From Sipunculus nudus (Eukaryota > Annelida > Sipuncula > Golfingiida > Sipunculidae): DNA of 64,000 nt. A program made the position numbers and the translations under genes. Under the pieces are notes generated by a model that did not search any database, had not been told where the DNA came from, and worked only from the letters and a program-made list of their open reading frames with translations. Of this stretch, positions 23,521 to 35,111 are shown in pieces. Positions within the stretch are counted from its first letter, which is position 1, and every line of letters starts with the position of its first letter. The stretch is taken from positions 52,377,659 to 52,441,658 of the forward strand of contig CM049313.1 in assembly GCA_026874595.1 (NCBI GenBank). Direction: 5' to 3'.

Positions 23521-24265
23521 GTGTGTGTGATTTTCGCTGAATTTAATCCACGGGGTCTGTTGCGAAGGCAAAGGCTGTAGTCATATATTTGATTTTGCTG
23601 ATTCGAATCTTTCTTTATCATACGTGTATCGTTGTTCATAGGTCAGATATGTAGCCAAGTCGAACCAACGTAAAACCATACAACAGATAAAGTTATTCAC
23701 ATCTATAATATTTTTGCCATTCACGGATACTGAGAATATATTTTAAATCGTTTTAATTTAGAATCGTTTTAAGTTAGAATTTAAATAAAAAATATAGAAT
23801 TCTATTTGAAAAAAAAATCCCTGTATCGATGCTTAAAATCACCCGCACAAACATCCTGTGTAGTTCGTCCTGTAGAAATTTAACCCTGCGTTTCAGCTAT
23901 ATACAAGAATCAACAGCGTCTCGTTAAGATAACACAATTCATTAAGAAATAGCAGGACATGGAAACTATTTACATCTCTTTCATTTGTCTCACAAAATAT
24001 CCGAAATTTTGCGAAAGTTAAAAATAAAAAAAAATAATAAAACGGAAAAAATAATAATCGATTGTCTCATTTTATCAAATGTTTGAGGTCCGCTCACTAG
24101 GTTCCAATGTGGCATTTGGTTGGTCATGGCGGCTACGCATTACATAGATTAGGTGTGATACCGATTGATTCTGATTTTCCATGACCGTTTAGTAATCAAT
24201 TTTATGTAGTACTCGATGAAAACTAGGCCAAATTGATAAACAGATGGAAAACGTAACATAAATAC
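23521..24265. other. No recognised feature
   Basis: AT-rich DNA with A-runs and a duplicated word near 23745-23775 (AATCGTTTTAA and TTTAGAAT). Confidence 0.45.
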
Positions 24266-24800
24266 TGTTGGAAACGTTTATTATGGAACAGTTTATCACA
24301 CCACACACGCAGCGGACATATAATTCCCGGAAACCTTCACGCAAAAGTCAAGAACATTCGAGTCCAGGGGTTGCAACAAAACGAGTTTATTTCCGAGAAC
24401 GTCACAGATTGCTTTCGCCCACCGTGGACTGGATCCAGTCTGACAAACAGTACTTCCAGAATACACAGTTCTCTGGCTTTCACCCGCCATTAACTGGTAA
24501 TAAATACAATTCACCAACACACAAAGTATTCCTGCGCGCTGCTTAGCTAATTATAAAACTCAAGAACCAATATTCATCCTCTCGCAGAATTTGACAACAC
24601 ACCTCGCTTGGTGCCGATCTGCCTCTCACGAAATGTCGTCCGCAAAGACAAACTCTTTCGGCAGCCTTGGAAGCAGCCTTAATATATACCTCTCCCAAAA
24701 AAATAAAAACTTCGGGAAAGTTCTGAGTAACGAATGTTCCGGAACTATCTACACGTTAATTACCAGCTATAAGCCTCCTAGAAGCTTCTAAACCTTCACA
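24266..24800 (-). mobile_element. Possible solo LTR with heat-shock elements
   Basis: On - the segment begins TGTGAAGG and ends CCAACA, the TG...CA form of LTR ends. It holds in order a cluster of heat-shock elements, a TATA-like GGTATATATTAAGG (24675-24688) and an AATAAA-bearing block near 24390. There is no matching target duplication (flanks AATAC and ATGTT), no internal region and no primer-binding site beside it, so the LTR reading is tentative. A 74-codon frame on - (24296-24520) within it has no recognised domain. An ordinary heat-inducible promoter is the alternative. Confidence 0.35.
24711..24797 (-). promoter_or_regulatory. Cluster of heat-shock elements
   Basis: TTCGGGAAAGTTC (24711-24723) is a perfect three-unit TTCnnGAAnnTTC. 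GAATGTTCCGGAA (24732-24744) is a perfect GAAnnTTCnnGAA. GAAGCTTC (24781-24788) is a two-unit site with a further TTC at 24795. HSF binds such arrays in all eukaryotes studied. On - a TATA-like word lies about 25 bases downstream of the cluster, the spacing expected of a heat-inducible promoter. Confidence 0.6.
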
Positions 24801-26526
24801 ATGTTTAATCAGCGAATCATAACAAATTTAAGTCTGGTAAGTTCCATCGTTTGATACGTAAGCAAAAGGATCTACCGATAACCACAACTAATTATAATGA
24901 TAAACACAACATTATTAAATATCACTGACTACGTTTCCCTGCTTATATCTATATTATCCTATGGTGCTCTCATTTAACAAAAACTGACCTGGTAAATACA
25001 TATGTGCCACAATTGCTTTACATAAGAGTTGTCTAAAGGTCTCGTTGGTAGGTTTGCAATCCTGGTGAATCCTGGTGCAAAATAATGTATTAAAATCCTT
25101 TGCCCGAACGATTGTTTATCCGAAAAAAAACCTTGTTCCCCGAGCCGTTCAGATCATCGACGCTGTACTTTATGAAGAACCTCTTTTTGTGTTATTGCGA
25201 TACTTTTCGTTTCAACTATTACGCTTTGGTTAAAACATATTTTCTTTTTTCATTTTTTGAACGTTCAGTAATTTATCGCAAATAAGAGAAAATTGGTGAA
25301 TCTGCTGCTTATAGCAAGAGTGAAACAGACGAGGCGGATACTTTAAAGGACAGTGCTACAGTATCTCTCCCGAGAGCAACATCCCAAACGCCGGCTCCCG
25401 GGAGAGGCAAGAAGACAACGCCGGTTGAGGAAGCGGAGGTCAACTGCAGGCTTTAAGCCAGACCTGATTGGACAGGCAATTGTACAAAATATTCCCGTAA
25501 AAAACTGGAAAAGAAATAAGTCCTAGAAACAAACCACTCCCGAGATGAAGATAAGCTTTTCCTCATTTGCCACCTTGCCACGCTGCGGCCATTATCCCGA
25601 CAAAGATTAGCTTTGGCGAAAATCGAAATACACAAAACTGTTTTTTTTTAGGCCGAACGATAAGATGGACGAGGTCCCCTGCCCTCCAGCATGAAACTAA
25701 ACTCCTCAGTACAACATTTCCGATCTAGACAAAGAACCGAACATAAGCTACAGTCTCTAGGCAATCAGTTAAAATAAACTTGATCATGACATAAGAAGCC
25801 GAACATGAACTACAGTTTGGATTTTATTCTGTTTTATATGGTAAAACAATGTCTAAAGCCATGAATAAACAACTATCTTGTCTTTTTTTTCCTTTTACAT
25901 ATAATTTTAATTAAATTATATGAAGGTCTATGGTGTGAATGATCGTTAAATATATTTATCACGGCATTATATTGATACTATATATATATATATATATTAG
26001 ATATATATTTTATATATGATATCTAACTTTTACAAGATCCACTGAACTTTAATCCCTATGAAGTGTTTCAGGACCAAATAAAACATTTTCAGAAAAATAT
26101 AGTTATATCAGTATTAATTCCCTGAAGCTGTTGTATTAAACAAAACTTTCTGACAGCTAGGGTCAAGTTTGGCTAACTTAAAAACACTAAAGGTGAAGTC
26201 ATTAATTTTACCTGCCTTGTAATAATATAAATACTATGAACATTATAATTATATATCATATATATAATTAAACATAATTCTGTCAGTTGGTGTATCATAC
26301 CGTTAGCATGGATCCTTGAAGTGTTGTCTCAGATTTAAAACGTTATGTATCATTCATATTATTGAGTAATGGAATCAGGGATCAGGAAAATAGCCTTTGA
26401 ACCTGGCGCTTTTGATGAATCGCATGCAGTTGCGTCAATTTAGTATGAAGGGTGGTCGGATGACTTGTAGATGTGGAAGGGAAAGAGTAATAAAACATGA
26501 CACAACTTTTTTATAAGTCTATAAAT

Positions 26527-26573
<47 letters not shown>

Positions 26574-27499
26574 TATGTGAATCGTTTCAAATATATTAAA
26601 AAAACTAAGTTTAAGGTATATTTTTTTAATGTTATAGTATAGGTTAATTCAAAACAGGGATCAGATATAAAATATTTGAATGTGAATTAAGTAAAATGTT
26701 CATTCAAAATATTTTATATCCCATCTGTTGATTAATGCTTGTTTATCAAGTAGAAAGGTAGAAATGAAACCAAAGTCTATCATTATAATTAATTATATGC
26801 TTTATTTCCAATATAAAAAGCCTAATCTCTGAACAGTTTGGTTCTGGATCATTCCATTTTTTCTATAACGTTGGAGGAGGTATATTTTACCATCCCCATA
26901 TCCCATTGGCGCCCCCGGTTGTACCCATGTCACGAAAGAAACAGATTGTTTAACAGATCGAAACTGCATTGCCAGCTTTCCTTTTATATGAGCTATCAGT
27001 GTAGGTGTATCGTCATAGGCAATAGCCGTGATAACCCGACTCAGTAGGCAATCGGATAATTTGACTGGTAAGCCTAATCGAGTCGTAATACAAGTAATAT
27101 CGAGAAATTTATTGCTGTGGTCTTGCATCAGGTTGCATTCATATTGTGGTAAAAGGCCAATAATTTAAATATAATGCTAAGAATGATAAATTAACACAAA
27201 AGTACACATGTGAGCTCACAACCCAAACTGAAACACCGTCTCGATGGGCACGGGTCATTTCCTGTATCGCCTGCAAGCTGCCTGCATAATATAACCAGTG
27301 CGAGCCATGCTTGTGTTCATGCGGTCATAAGTTTAACAAACATGCCGAGGGTTTTACCAATGTGCTAGATTAAGACGGAACTTTTCTCGCTCATGTTTTG
27401 TATTATAAGAAAGTACACCAAAAAATGATAACGAATGGTCTGGTTTAACGTTGATTGACAGTGTACCTATAGGCCATGAAGTGTTGTCAGAAATTACGA
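24801..27499. other. No recognised gene; two TA microsatellites
   Basis: TA runs lie at 25979-25998 and 26532-26572. A 108-codon frame on - at 26802-27128 starts with ATG but shows no recognisable domain or splice context. Near 26630-26720 a TTCAAAACAGGGATCAGATATAAAATATT block faces AATATTTTATATCCCATCTG, a weak inverted repeat. Confidence 0.45.
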
Positions 27500-27504
27500 A
27501 AATA

Positions 27505-27596
27505 TTTGCATCTTCATAAGGCCTACGCTCGTTACACTGCGCTTTAACTATAGGCCTACTTCCTATATGGTAAATTCAGTTGCTTCTTTAGAAGCG
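27505..27596 (+). repeat. Repeat family A, left half, split by the Harbinger insertion
   Basis: CTACGCTCGTTACACTGCGC, TTTAACTATAGGCCTACTTC, AATTCAGTTGCTTCTTTAGAAGCG is the family A sequence on the opposite strand to the 42 kb copy. It is broken at the TAA target and resumes after 32962. Confidence 0.8.
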
Positions 27597-27599
27597 TAA
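27597..27599. other. Target-site duplication (left)
   Basis: TAA, matched by TAA at 32960-32962. PIF/Harbinger elements typically duplicate three bases of the form TWA. Confidence 0.85.
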
Positions 27600-27646
27600 T
27601 GGGGCTGTCCCACTGAGGCGACGCTTCAGGCGACTACAGGCGATCG
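27600..27646 (+). repeat. Harbinger left terminal inverted repeat
   Basis: It matches the reverse complement of 32913-32959: TGGGGCTGTCCCACT exact, then AGGCGAC, then CAGGCGACTACAGGCGA. Confidence 0.9.
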
Positions 27647-27885
27647 TCTGAGTCGTGGCAGGTCGCCTGAAAACAGGCGCAGGACCCCCGCTACGACTTG
27701 GTCTACGACAAGCTACGACAGCAAGGCGACTATGAGACGTCAAGGTACGACAAGCTGCCGACAACCGGCGACCAAATCGCCGCGACAAAGGACGATCACC
27801 TACAACAACCTACGACAACTTACGACCACACTGGCGACAACCTACGACATGCTACGTCCACCCGCGACCTGTAGGCGACAACTCA
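27640..27885 (+). repeat. Left subterminal repeats of CTACGAC/CCTACGACAAC words
   Basis: CTACGAC and relatives (CTACAAC, TTACGAC, GTACGAC) occur at least eight times, mixed with GGCGAC. The same words in the opposite orientation fill 32410-32770. Subterminal repeats are the usual binding sites of transposase or its Myb-like partner; that role is inferred here. The region also gives rise to chance frames. Confidence 0.75.
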
Positions 27886-28156
27886 GAAGAGTTCACTCTA
27901 TTTCAGAAGGGATTCGCTCAGTTTTCCTATAAAAAGGGGTAGGGTTGCAATTATTCTGCATAGTAATATCATGGAGTCACATCAGAGTATATTACTGCTG
28001 CAAGAAGAAGAAGCTCTGCTGCTTGCGGCAGCTCTCACGCTAAAAGATCAGCAGAATAGGAAGAAGAGGCGACTGGGGAAGAAGGCCAAGGAGAGGTCTG
28101 TGTGGTTGAAGCCCTTGTGCCAGAAGAGATCTAGGTAGGGCCAGTTTGAAAATCTG

Positions 28157-29250
28157 ATGGTTGAACTCCAGCAAGAAGACGAGGCTGCCTTCAATAACTT
28201 TACTAGGCTCCCTCGTGAGCTATTCCAGGAGATGGAGACAAGGGTGCGGCCTTTTCTCGAAAAGAAACATACCTTCATGAGGAAGCCACTGGAACCAGGC
28301 CTACGCCTTGCCATCACCCTCCGCTACCTGGCATCAGGAGACTCCTACAAAAGTCTCTCCTATAGTTTCCTTGTGCCCCACAACACCATCAGCAAGGTTA
28401 TCCGAGAGAGGCCATCATGACTGCTTACGAAGATGAAGTCATGGACTGCCCCAGTACACCAAGATGAGTTGAAGACAGTGTTGCAGGACTTTGCTAACAG
28501 ATGGAACTTCGAGCGTACGTGCGGGGCAGTGGATGGCAAACATGTGGCCATCAGGTGTCCACCCAAAGGGGTTCTGAATACTTCAACTATAGGAAGTTCC
28601 ATTCCATTGTACTGATGGTTGTGGTGGATGCAAATTACAACTTCCTGTTTGTTAAAGTTGGCACACCTGGCAGCGTGGCGGATGGTGGGATCTGGAGAGT
28701 TACACCCTTGGGCAAGCACTGGAAGAAGGCAGAGCAGGCTTTCCTGAACTAGAACCTCTGCCAGGAGAAGACAGCCCTGACGTCCCCTACTCATTGGTTG
28801 CTGATGACGCCGTCATGGTTAATGAAGCCATACCCACACAGGCAGATGTCAAGGGAGCAGAGAATCTTCAACTACTGACTGTCCAGGTCAAGGGGAGTGG
28901 TGGAAAACGCCTTCGGCATCCTCGCCAGTAGATTTAGATGTTTACTAACTACGATGGAGCACGAGCCGAAGAATGTTGAAACCATTGTCTACGCATCATG
29001 TGTCCTCCACAACTTGATCCGCACCAGAAGTGCAGCAGCAGCCATGGAGGAGGGTGATCGAATAAACAACCAGACAGGAAACATCTTACCAGGTTCATGG
29101 AGAACCGAAAGGCAGGAAGAACCCTTGTTGGGACTAACTAGATTGCCAGGAAACTCCTCTAACAAAAGGGCCAAGGACCAGAGGGACCATCTCTGCACTT
29201 ACTACAACTCCGAACAAGGCAGTGCACCATGGCAAAACGACATGATCTGA
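28157..29250 (+). pseudogene. PIF/Harbinger DDE transposase, frameshifted
   Basis: It carries the catalytic nuclease of PIF/Harbinger elements, which cuts and pastes the element. The first frame (28157-28420) has the family N-terminal region with LEPGLRLAITLRYLASGDSY and LVPHNTISKVI. A second reading carries AYEDEVMDCP, and the original frame then resumes with NRWNFERTCGAVDGKHVAIR (catalytic D, codon 28532). After one more shift comes FNYRKFHSIVLMVVVDANY and GSVADGGIW (second D, codon 28681). Past another break, VVENAFGILASRFRCLLTTM holds the catalytic E (codon 28903) and VLHNLIR follows. At least four frameshifts and a TGA (about 28876) in place of a sense codon show that it is dead. All three catalytic residues survive. 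Upstream coding from about 27971 may belong to the N-terminus. Confidence 0.93.
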
Positions 29251-29995
29251 AGACCAGGAAGAAGCCCCAAGAACCACAACTAAATTGCAAATGACATGTA
29301 TTTTCTTTACTGATATTGAAAAAAATACAAGATTTATCAACCTACCATTTGTTGTTTATTATTGAATTACGAAGAACATACAACACTGCATGGTAAATAT
29401 GTTAGTTACAGAAAAATGTAAAATTTTCTATAATAATGCAAAAAAATCATAAAACAACACAATATCAAATAATGGTACGCCTGTGTTTGGAACTATTATC
29501 TATAAAAATGCAATAGTAATCATCACTAAAACAAAATCTTTAGTCTGATCAGTAGCATCAATCTTAAAAAGCTAAAAAAATACAATATAAATGTAACGGC
29601 TGTGATAGGCACCATTAAATTTGTAGAAACAGGTAATTACATTGTAATTATATATACTAAGAATGTTCCATGTATTTATCCGCATAAAACATAAAATAAT
29701 GGTACACTGGAGTTAGGAACAAAAAAATGCAATATTAATCATCATTAAAACAAATCTTTAGTCTAGTCAGTAGCATCAAGCTTACAAAGCTTAAAAAATA
29801 CAAGCATGTTCTATGTATTTAACATACTAAGCATGTTCTTTGTATTTATCCGCATAAAACTTTCTACTTAAGTAGCTCTGAAAGCGATTTTACATAAAAA
29901 AAATGCTTATACAAAGCTCAAACATTACACAGATGTCTGATTTGTGTCCAGTAATCCTGTGAAACTCAAACTTAATTGAACTCCCCACTCATCTC
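29251..29995. other. AT-rich centre of the Harbinger element between convergent genes
   Basis: No frames occur. Two stretches (about 29500-29580 and 29725-29810) repeat AATCATCA, AAAACAAATCTTTAGTCT and AGTAGCATCAA, a diverged local direct duplication. The 3' ends of the two genes point toward it. Confidence 0.7.
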
Positions 29996-32305
29996 CTAAA
30001 CCTCTGTTCTACGTGTACCTCCTGGTGTTACTGATGTAGACTTGGGTGTGCCCAGGCTAGGGTAGTCTGGGAATGCAGAGGAAAATGCAGAGACGGTACT
30101 AGTCCTTGCAGGCTGCAACACAGATACATATCAATGTTTAACGGCAAATAAGACAAATAAATAATATTTTTCACAAGCTATGGCAACAAATTGAAGTAAA
30201 AAAAATCACACAAAAAAGTAAAATTTGATACCTATAGTGAGCCTGAAGATGCTGTGGTCCTATCAAACCTAATTGTTGTTGTCCCACTTGTTGCTGTCTC
30301 ACGTGACCCACCTGCTGTTGTTCCATAAATTGCTGCTCCGCTTGTACCATCTGTTGCTCTCCCATCTGTTGCGGTCCCAAGTGTTACATCTGTTGTTGTC
30401 CCATCTGTTGCTGTCACATGTATTGCATCTGTTGATGTCCCATCTGTTGTTGCCCCACGAGTCCAGTCAGTTGTTGTGTAATATGTTGCTGACCCGTATG
30501 TCCGATCGGTTGCTGTCCTATCTGTTGTTGTCTCATCTGTTGCTGTCGTATGTGTTCCATCTGCTGCTGAGTCTTCAACACACATGAATTTATTATTGAT
30601 TTGATCACAATAAAACATAAATGTGAAGGTCAGATTTTCAAATAAAATATTCCAAAAGTTATATCCCACAAATAGCAATTAAAATATTTACCAGCTGGGA
30701 GTAGTAATGGCCCATCCTCATAGCATCCATGGTGTAAGTAAACCACATGTTCTCTGGAATTTTGATTATCTCAGACTTTAAGAACCCTAGGAAGGTATCA
30801 ACAGCCCTCTCATGTGGTGTCTGAGGCTGTGTCATGGCCTTTCTGATCTCGCTTGCCTCTGTTGCCTGTTGTAGGATCTGCAACATACATTAATAAGACA
30901 CAGGTTAATAAAAATGGAGAAAAAAATAGAGAGAAGATAAACAAATGGATCGATTGATGGTTGGAAGCAAAGAGAAACTACCACCCCTCCCCCCTACTCC
31001 ACCCCCTAAATACCTACTTTCCTAATAAGTTCCTGCTGAATTGCCTCTCCCTCATCTGTCTCACTTGCTGCATTTGACCTGGCAGTGGTCCAAGCCCTCT
31101 TACAGTGCTGCTTTTTGGTGGAGTGGATGGGTCCAGGGGTTGCCTCCAGTGGTTCAACATCATCTCCATTGTACAAACTGGGCAGTGGCGTTTTCTTGTC
31201 AAACTGAAATAAAATCAATGTGATTTCAACATTATCTTTACAAAATGTCAGTAATATTAGGAAATGCAAGCCAGTTGACAAACAAATTATCAATTTAAAA
31301 GTAAGTAAATATTTTATAACAATTACCTTCTTTGTACTCTGTCTTCCCTCGACTCTTATTATATGTGAATTGATAAATCCCAATTTGTCGATGATCCACT
31401 GTTGCCTGGGGGTAATTTTTTTTACCTCCAGAGCCTGACTTGTTCCCAATCTGTGACAGCTTGCTATATCTTGTTCTCTGGCTTTTGAACCACTGAAAGA
31501 GTTGGGTAGCTGTAAAACAATATAACATCATTGTGAAATGTCTGCCTACAAGAGAATGGAACAGCAAATGTAAGGCTAGAAACTTGCGTGTATCAACAGG
31601 TTGTACCTGTTACCACACTTGACAAAAAATAAAGAAAATTTCTTTAAAAAAGATTATAAAATGCAACCGGCAGGTTAAATTAACATGCAAACTTGCTTCT
31701 GGTTTACTGCATAATCATCGGCCTGCATTTCATTTCATCGCATCACAAACAAATTTTTGTTTTCATTATATTTATTTAATATATTTTTCATTTAGTTTTT
31801 TTTTCTGCAAGACAATATGAAATTGCAAAATTCAAAAAGAAATTCAGAAAAACAAACATGTGCAGTCGGGGAACTCCTTGGCCTTGTCCTCAAGAAGAGA
31901 GCTCCTCTTGTCCTTGTTTCTATAATGTTGATGGTTCTTGTCATAGAGCTCTGGATGTGCCTGATACCACTCGACCAGTTCTCCTTCTTGTTCTCTGCTG
32001 AACTCATAAGGAACCACCTTGGATTTTATGGCCTTCTTCCCCTGCACCTGGACAGTGAACACAGTCGGGACACTTTAGACATCAGTGTCCTGAGCATCAT
32101 CTGATGCTGATTCTGAGCCAGTAGCAGTACCAGCGGTACCTGTGGCCTCTGCAGAGTTGCCAATTTTGGCGGGGGAGGGGATGGAGTCACGAACTACCTT
32201 ACTGGTCTCCTCATTATCCTCCTTCTGGGCCGCCTCCTGTGTCTCCTGGGATTGGGGTATTGATTTGGCCTTGCCCTTTTGCTGTCCTCTCCTTCTAGGC
32301 GGCAT
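29996..32305 (-). pseudogene. Harbinger MADF/Myb-like accessory protein gene, six exons, decayed
   Basis: Animal Harbinger elements need a second protein with a Myb/SANT-like (MADF) domain that takes transposase to the nucleus and the element ends. Exons by GT...AG on -: 32305-31858, 31509-31327, 31203-31018, 30877-30692, about 30566-30232, and 30112-29996 (stop TAG). Exon 1 starts MPPRRRGQQKGKAKS, runs through an acidic tract, then the MADF core EGELVEWYQAHPELYDKNHQ and YRNKDKRSSLLEDKAKEF. It splices in frame to FQWFKSQRTRYSKLSQIG. Exons 3 and 4 are both exactly 62 codons in phase 0. Exon 5 is glutamine-rich. Lesions: TAA at 32077-32075, a frame change in the A8 run at 31416-31423, and two stops in exon 5. 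Splice positions are my reading, not tested. Confidence 0.85.
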
Positions 32306-32409
32306 GATGTACTATAAAATTCCAATATTAACAATGCAAGGTTCACAAATACTCATGTACCTCAAATGGAGTCATCCTGCTATTTATATAGTCGCACTTG
32401 TCTCACAGA

Positions 32410-32770
32410 GACCTCACTGTCGTAGTCAGGCGTACCTAGTCGCCTTTGATCGCCGATGGTTGCCACCTGTCGTAGGTTGTCTTCCACTGTCGTAGGTTGT
32501 TGCCGTTATGGTCGTAGATGGTCGTCGGTATGGTCGCACACTGTTGTAGGTTGTTACCGTTATGGTCGTACATGGTCGTCGGTATGGTCGTACGTTGTCG
32601 TAGGTTGTCGCCAATAAGGCGCTGATGAATTTCCTTGTCGCGACCTGACTTCCCTTGTCGCCTGAACCAGTCGGCGATTGACGTAGGTAGTCGCCCAAGA
32701 TGATCGCCTAGGTCAGCACCCGCGACAACCCACGTCACCTGGCGACAGCCTACGACAGCCTACGACTGCT
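32410..32770 (-). repeat. Right subterminal repeats of GTCGTAGGTTGT words
   Basis: GTCGTAGGTTGT and variants recur, including a 57-base tandem duplication (GTCGTCGGTATGGTCG near 32521 and 32578). They mirror the left subterminal CTACGAC repeats in inverted orientation, so both ends present the same words facing inward. Confidence 0.75.
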
Positions 32771-32912
32771 CCTTCGCCAACAGAAGACAGGCTACGCCCA
32801 CTGGCGTCAAAAAAGCTGTCGCCGGACAATTGTGAACATGTTGAAAATCCAGAGGCGACAACTTTGAGGCCACGAGTCTTCGGGCGACTTCAGTCGACTT
32901 CAGGTGACAGCC

Positions 32913-32959
32913 TGGTCGCCTGTAGTCGCCTGTAGAGTCGCCTAAGTGGGACAGCCCCA
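32913..32959 (-). repeat. Harbinger right terminal inverted repeat
   Basis: Inverted copy of the left end, closing with AGTGGGACAGCCCCA. Confidence 0.9.
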
Positions 32960-32962
32960 TAA

Positions 32963-33005
32963 GATTTCCGCAGCCTCGGGAGCGTACATAAGGCCTTATA
33001 ATGCG
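32963..33005 (+). repeat. Repeat family A, right half after the Harbinger insertion
   Basis: GATTTCCGCAGCCTCGGGAG continues the family A sequence broken at 27596. The intact copies at 9600 and 63060 read GATTTCCGCTGCC-CGGG at the same place. Confidence 0.8.
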
Positions 33006-35050
33006 ATCCTCAGACTCAGATGTAGAGACACTCTGGCGCAAGTAAACTGGTTGTAAAGCCAGAGGGTCGATATGACGCTACATTGACAATGGACACAAGC
33101 CCCGGGATCCTGAGATACATCTCAAGACTGACGCCCACAGGGAGCGTTTCATAGATCCCTAATGTGTCCGATCCTAAAACCAGCCACCTCCCTAAAACAC
33201 GCTATCCTGGCAATTCATCGAGTGACAGTTTTTTCCTATTTTTATTTTAGGTATTTGGGCAGGAAGTTCACAGTCACTTCAGTGTATGTTCAGTCCTTCT
33301 TTATATGTACATGGTCACATAATGAACATGACTCCCTAACTTTGTCTTGTATATTTGTAAATAAAAAAAAATTATTCTATTCATATACATTTTGTAGTTT
33401 TTTTTATCTTAGTTTGAGTTACGGTATTTCCTTAATATTTCTGTGAGGAGACATCCTCTTATCTTTATTCACTGACAATATTGGCACATCTGTGAGCTTA
33501 TCCTATGATAAATTTTTAAGTATTCGCGTACATGTCCCATGAGCGTGAACAAAATGGGAGACCAATTATTATAAAAGAGTATTCTCTCGACTGACACATT
33601 TACTGCATCAACAACAATGAACAAAATCCAATTTAAAACAAAGGAGAATCTTCTGGGTATGACCGTGCGAAGTTGGGTCCAAACGTAATTGTATTTGATG
33701 TAATTGTAATAACAATTACTTTTTCGAGTAATTGCAATTGTTCTCGGTGGTATGACGTAGAAATATGAAGATCACTCACTCATGTCAGCAGGTGCAGCAG
33801 TCACCAGGCCTGGTTAACAGGATATAAAATGATAGGAAGTTGTTGCTACTATCCTTACTCCTCAGAAACCGGAATGGAATTTTGCAGACGTAAATAAAAA
33901 TCAAAGGCGGTTACCTCCAACTAAAATATAAACAAAAAGTGTTGTATTGCTAGCTCATATTACATGCACCCTCATCCGCACATCACATGCACGTCAGGCT
34001 GTGGGTAAGATGAATGAATTGGAACGAATGTACTGTGAATACTGCTGAGTGTAGGTCTTACTCCATGCAGTCCCACATAAATATCTTCTCTTCAGATAAA
34101 CTTTTTTTCCAAGTTTTTCAGGTCAGTCTTAATTTGTAGCATCGGGAGACTAGACTTTACTAGGAACTCTACATGGAATAACAAGTCAGAGCTAGCCTGA
34201 ACTGTTTATAAAAGTCATGAATACCATATAAGATGGTTACATTCCAGACAGACATTCTCCGCCTCGCTTGTCTCGATCACGCCTTTTATAACCTGGCTAG
34301 GAGATTCGATCAGCGGTGTCAAAAAGGAACTAATCATGCATGGCGCCCACAATTCCGCAAAAAGAAGTATGATAGACTGGCTCAAACAATGGACTTCCGG
34401 GGGCTTCTCTATAGGGTATTATGTCCGCGAAGATAAATTTGAAGTGTACACACACAAGCTATATATTTATGGACAGACCAATTTAATCAGGATAACAAGA
34501 CCTCAGGCCCAAAGTTCCAACATAGACATGGTACATATCAACCAAAACATTCAATTACAAGCAACAAACTTCATTAAAAAACTACATTACAAATACAAAC
34601 TAATCAAAAGAATAAACTATGAACGGTAATAGATTAATAAATAAATAACCAAATAAAGAAAATAAAGAAAAATAAATATATATATATAAGACATAATCGA
34701 AATAAATAATTAAATGGGCATAAAATGATCGATTATTGCATTTTCATTCATTTTCATACCGCTTCGGTTTCTAGCTCTTACCTAGGAAGTAGCACTGTTA
34801 TTAAACAAAGAATGTCACCTTATATCATTCAATAGAAGCTAGAAAAACAATGGATGAGAGATTTAAATATTACTTGAACTGCATAAATTTTCAGGTTTAT
34901 AATAAATTCATAATCTTAATCTTTTAGCATCCTATTGGATGAAAATTGTTAATAGATATACGTCTCTGAAAGAATATTATGACTGTATACAATAATCGTA
35001 CGAAAGGCAAAAATCGAATTGAATTGGAGACCCCTTAACAATTCACAGGC

Positions 35051-35111
<61 letters not shown>

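Larger units (their letters stand above)
27600..32959 (+). mobile_element. PIF/Harbinger transposon, 5360 bp, complete ends, decayed genes
   Basis: The left end TGGGGCTGTCCCACT, G/T, AGGCGAC and the right end are inverted copies over about 45 bases with four or five mismatches, reaching GGCGACTACAGGCGA inside. A three-base TAA duplication flanks them. The interior has the two-gene layout known for animal Harbinger elements: a DDE transposase on + near the left end and a MADF/Myb-like DNA-binding protein on - near the right end, converging on an AT-rich centre (29251-29995). Both genes are broken, so the copy could move only if helped from elsewhere. It is inserted in a family A repeat. Confidence 0.95.

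Noticed and set aside
26802-27128. 108-codon frame on - starting with ATG
   Set aside because: No recognisable family and no acceptor/donor pair that would make it an exon. It could be real but cannot be supported from sequence alone.
30273-30587. 104-codon leucine/histidine-rich frame on +
   Set aside because: It is the antisense of the glutamine-rich exon 5 of the Harbinger partner gene.
31817-32495. Frames on + of 95 and 117 codons
   Set aside because: Antisense shadows of the MADF exon and the Harbinger right end.
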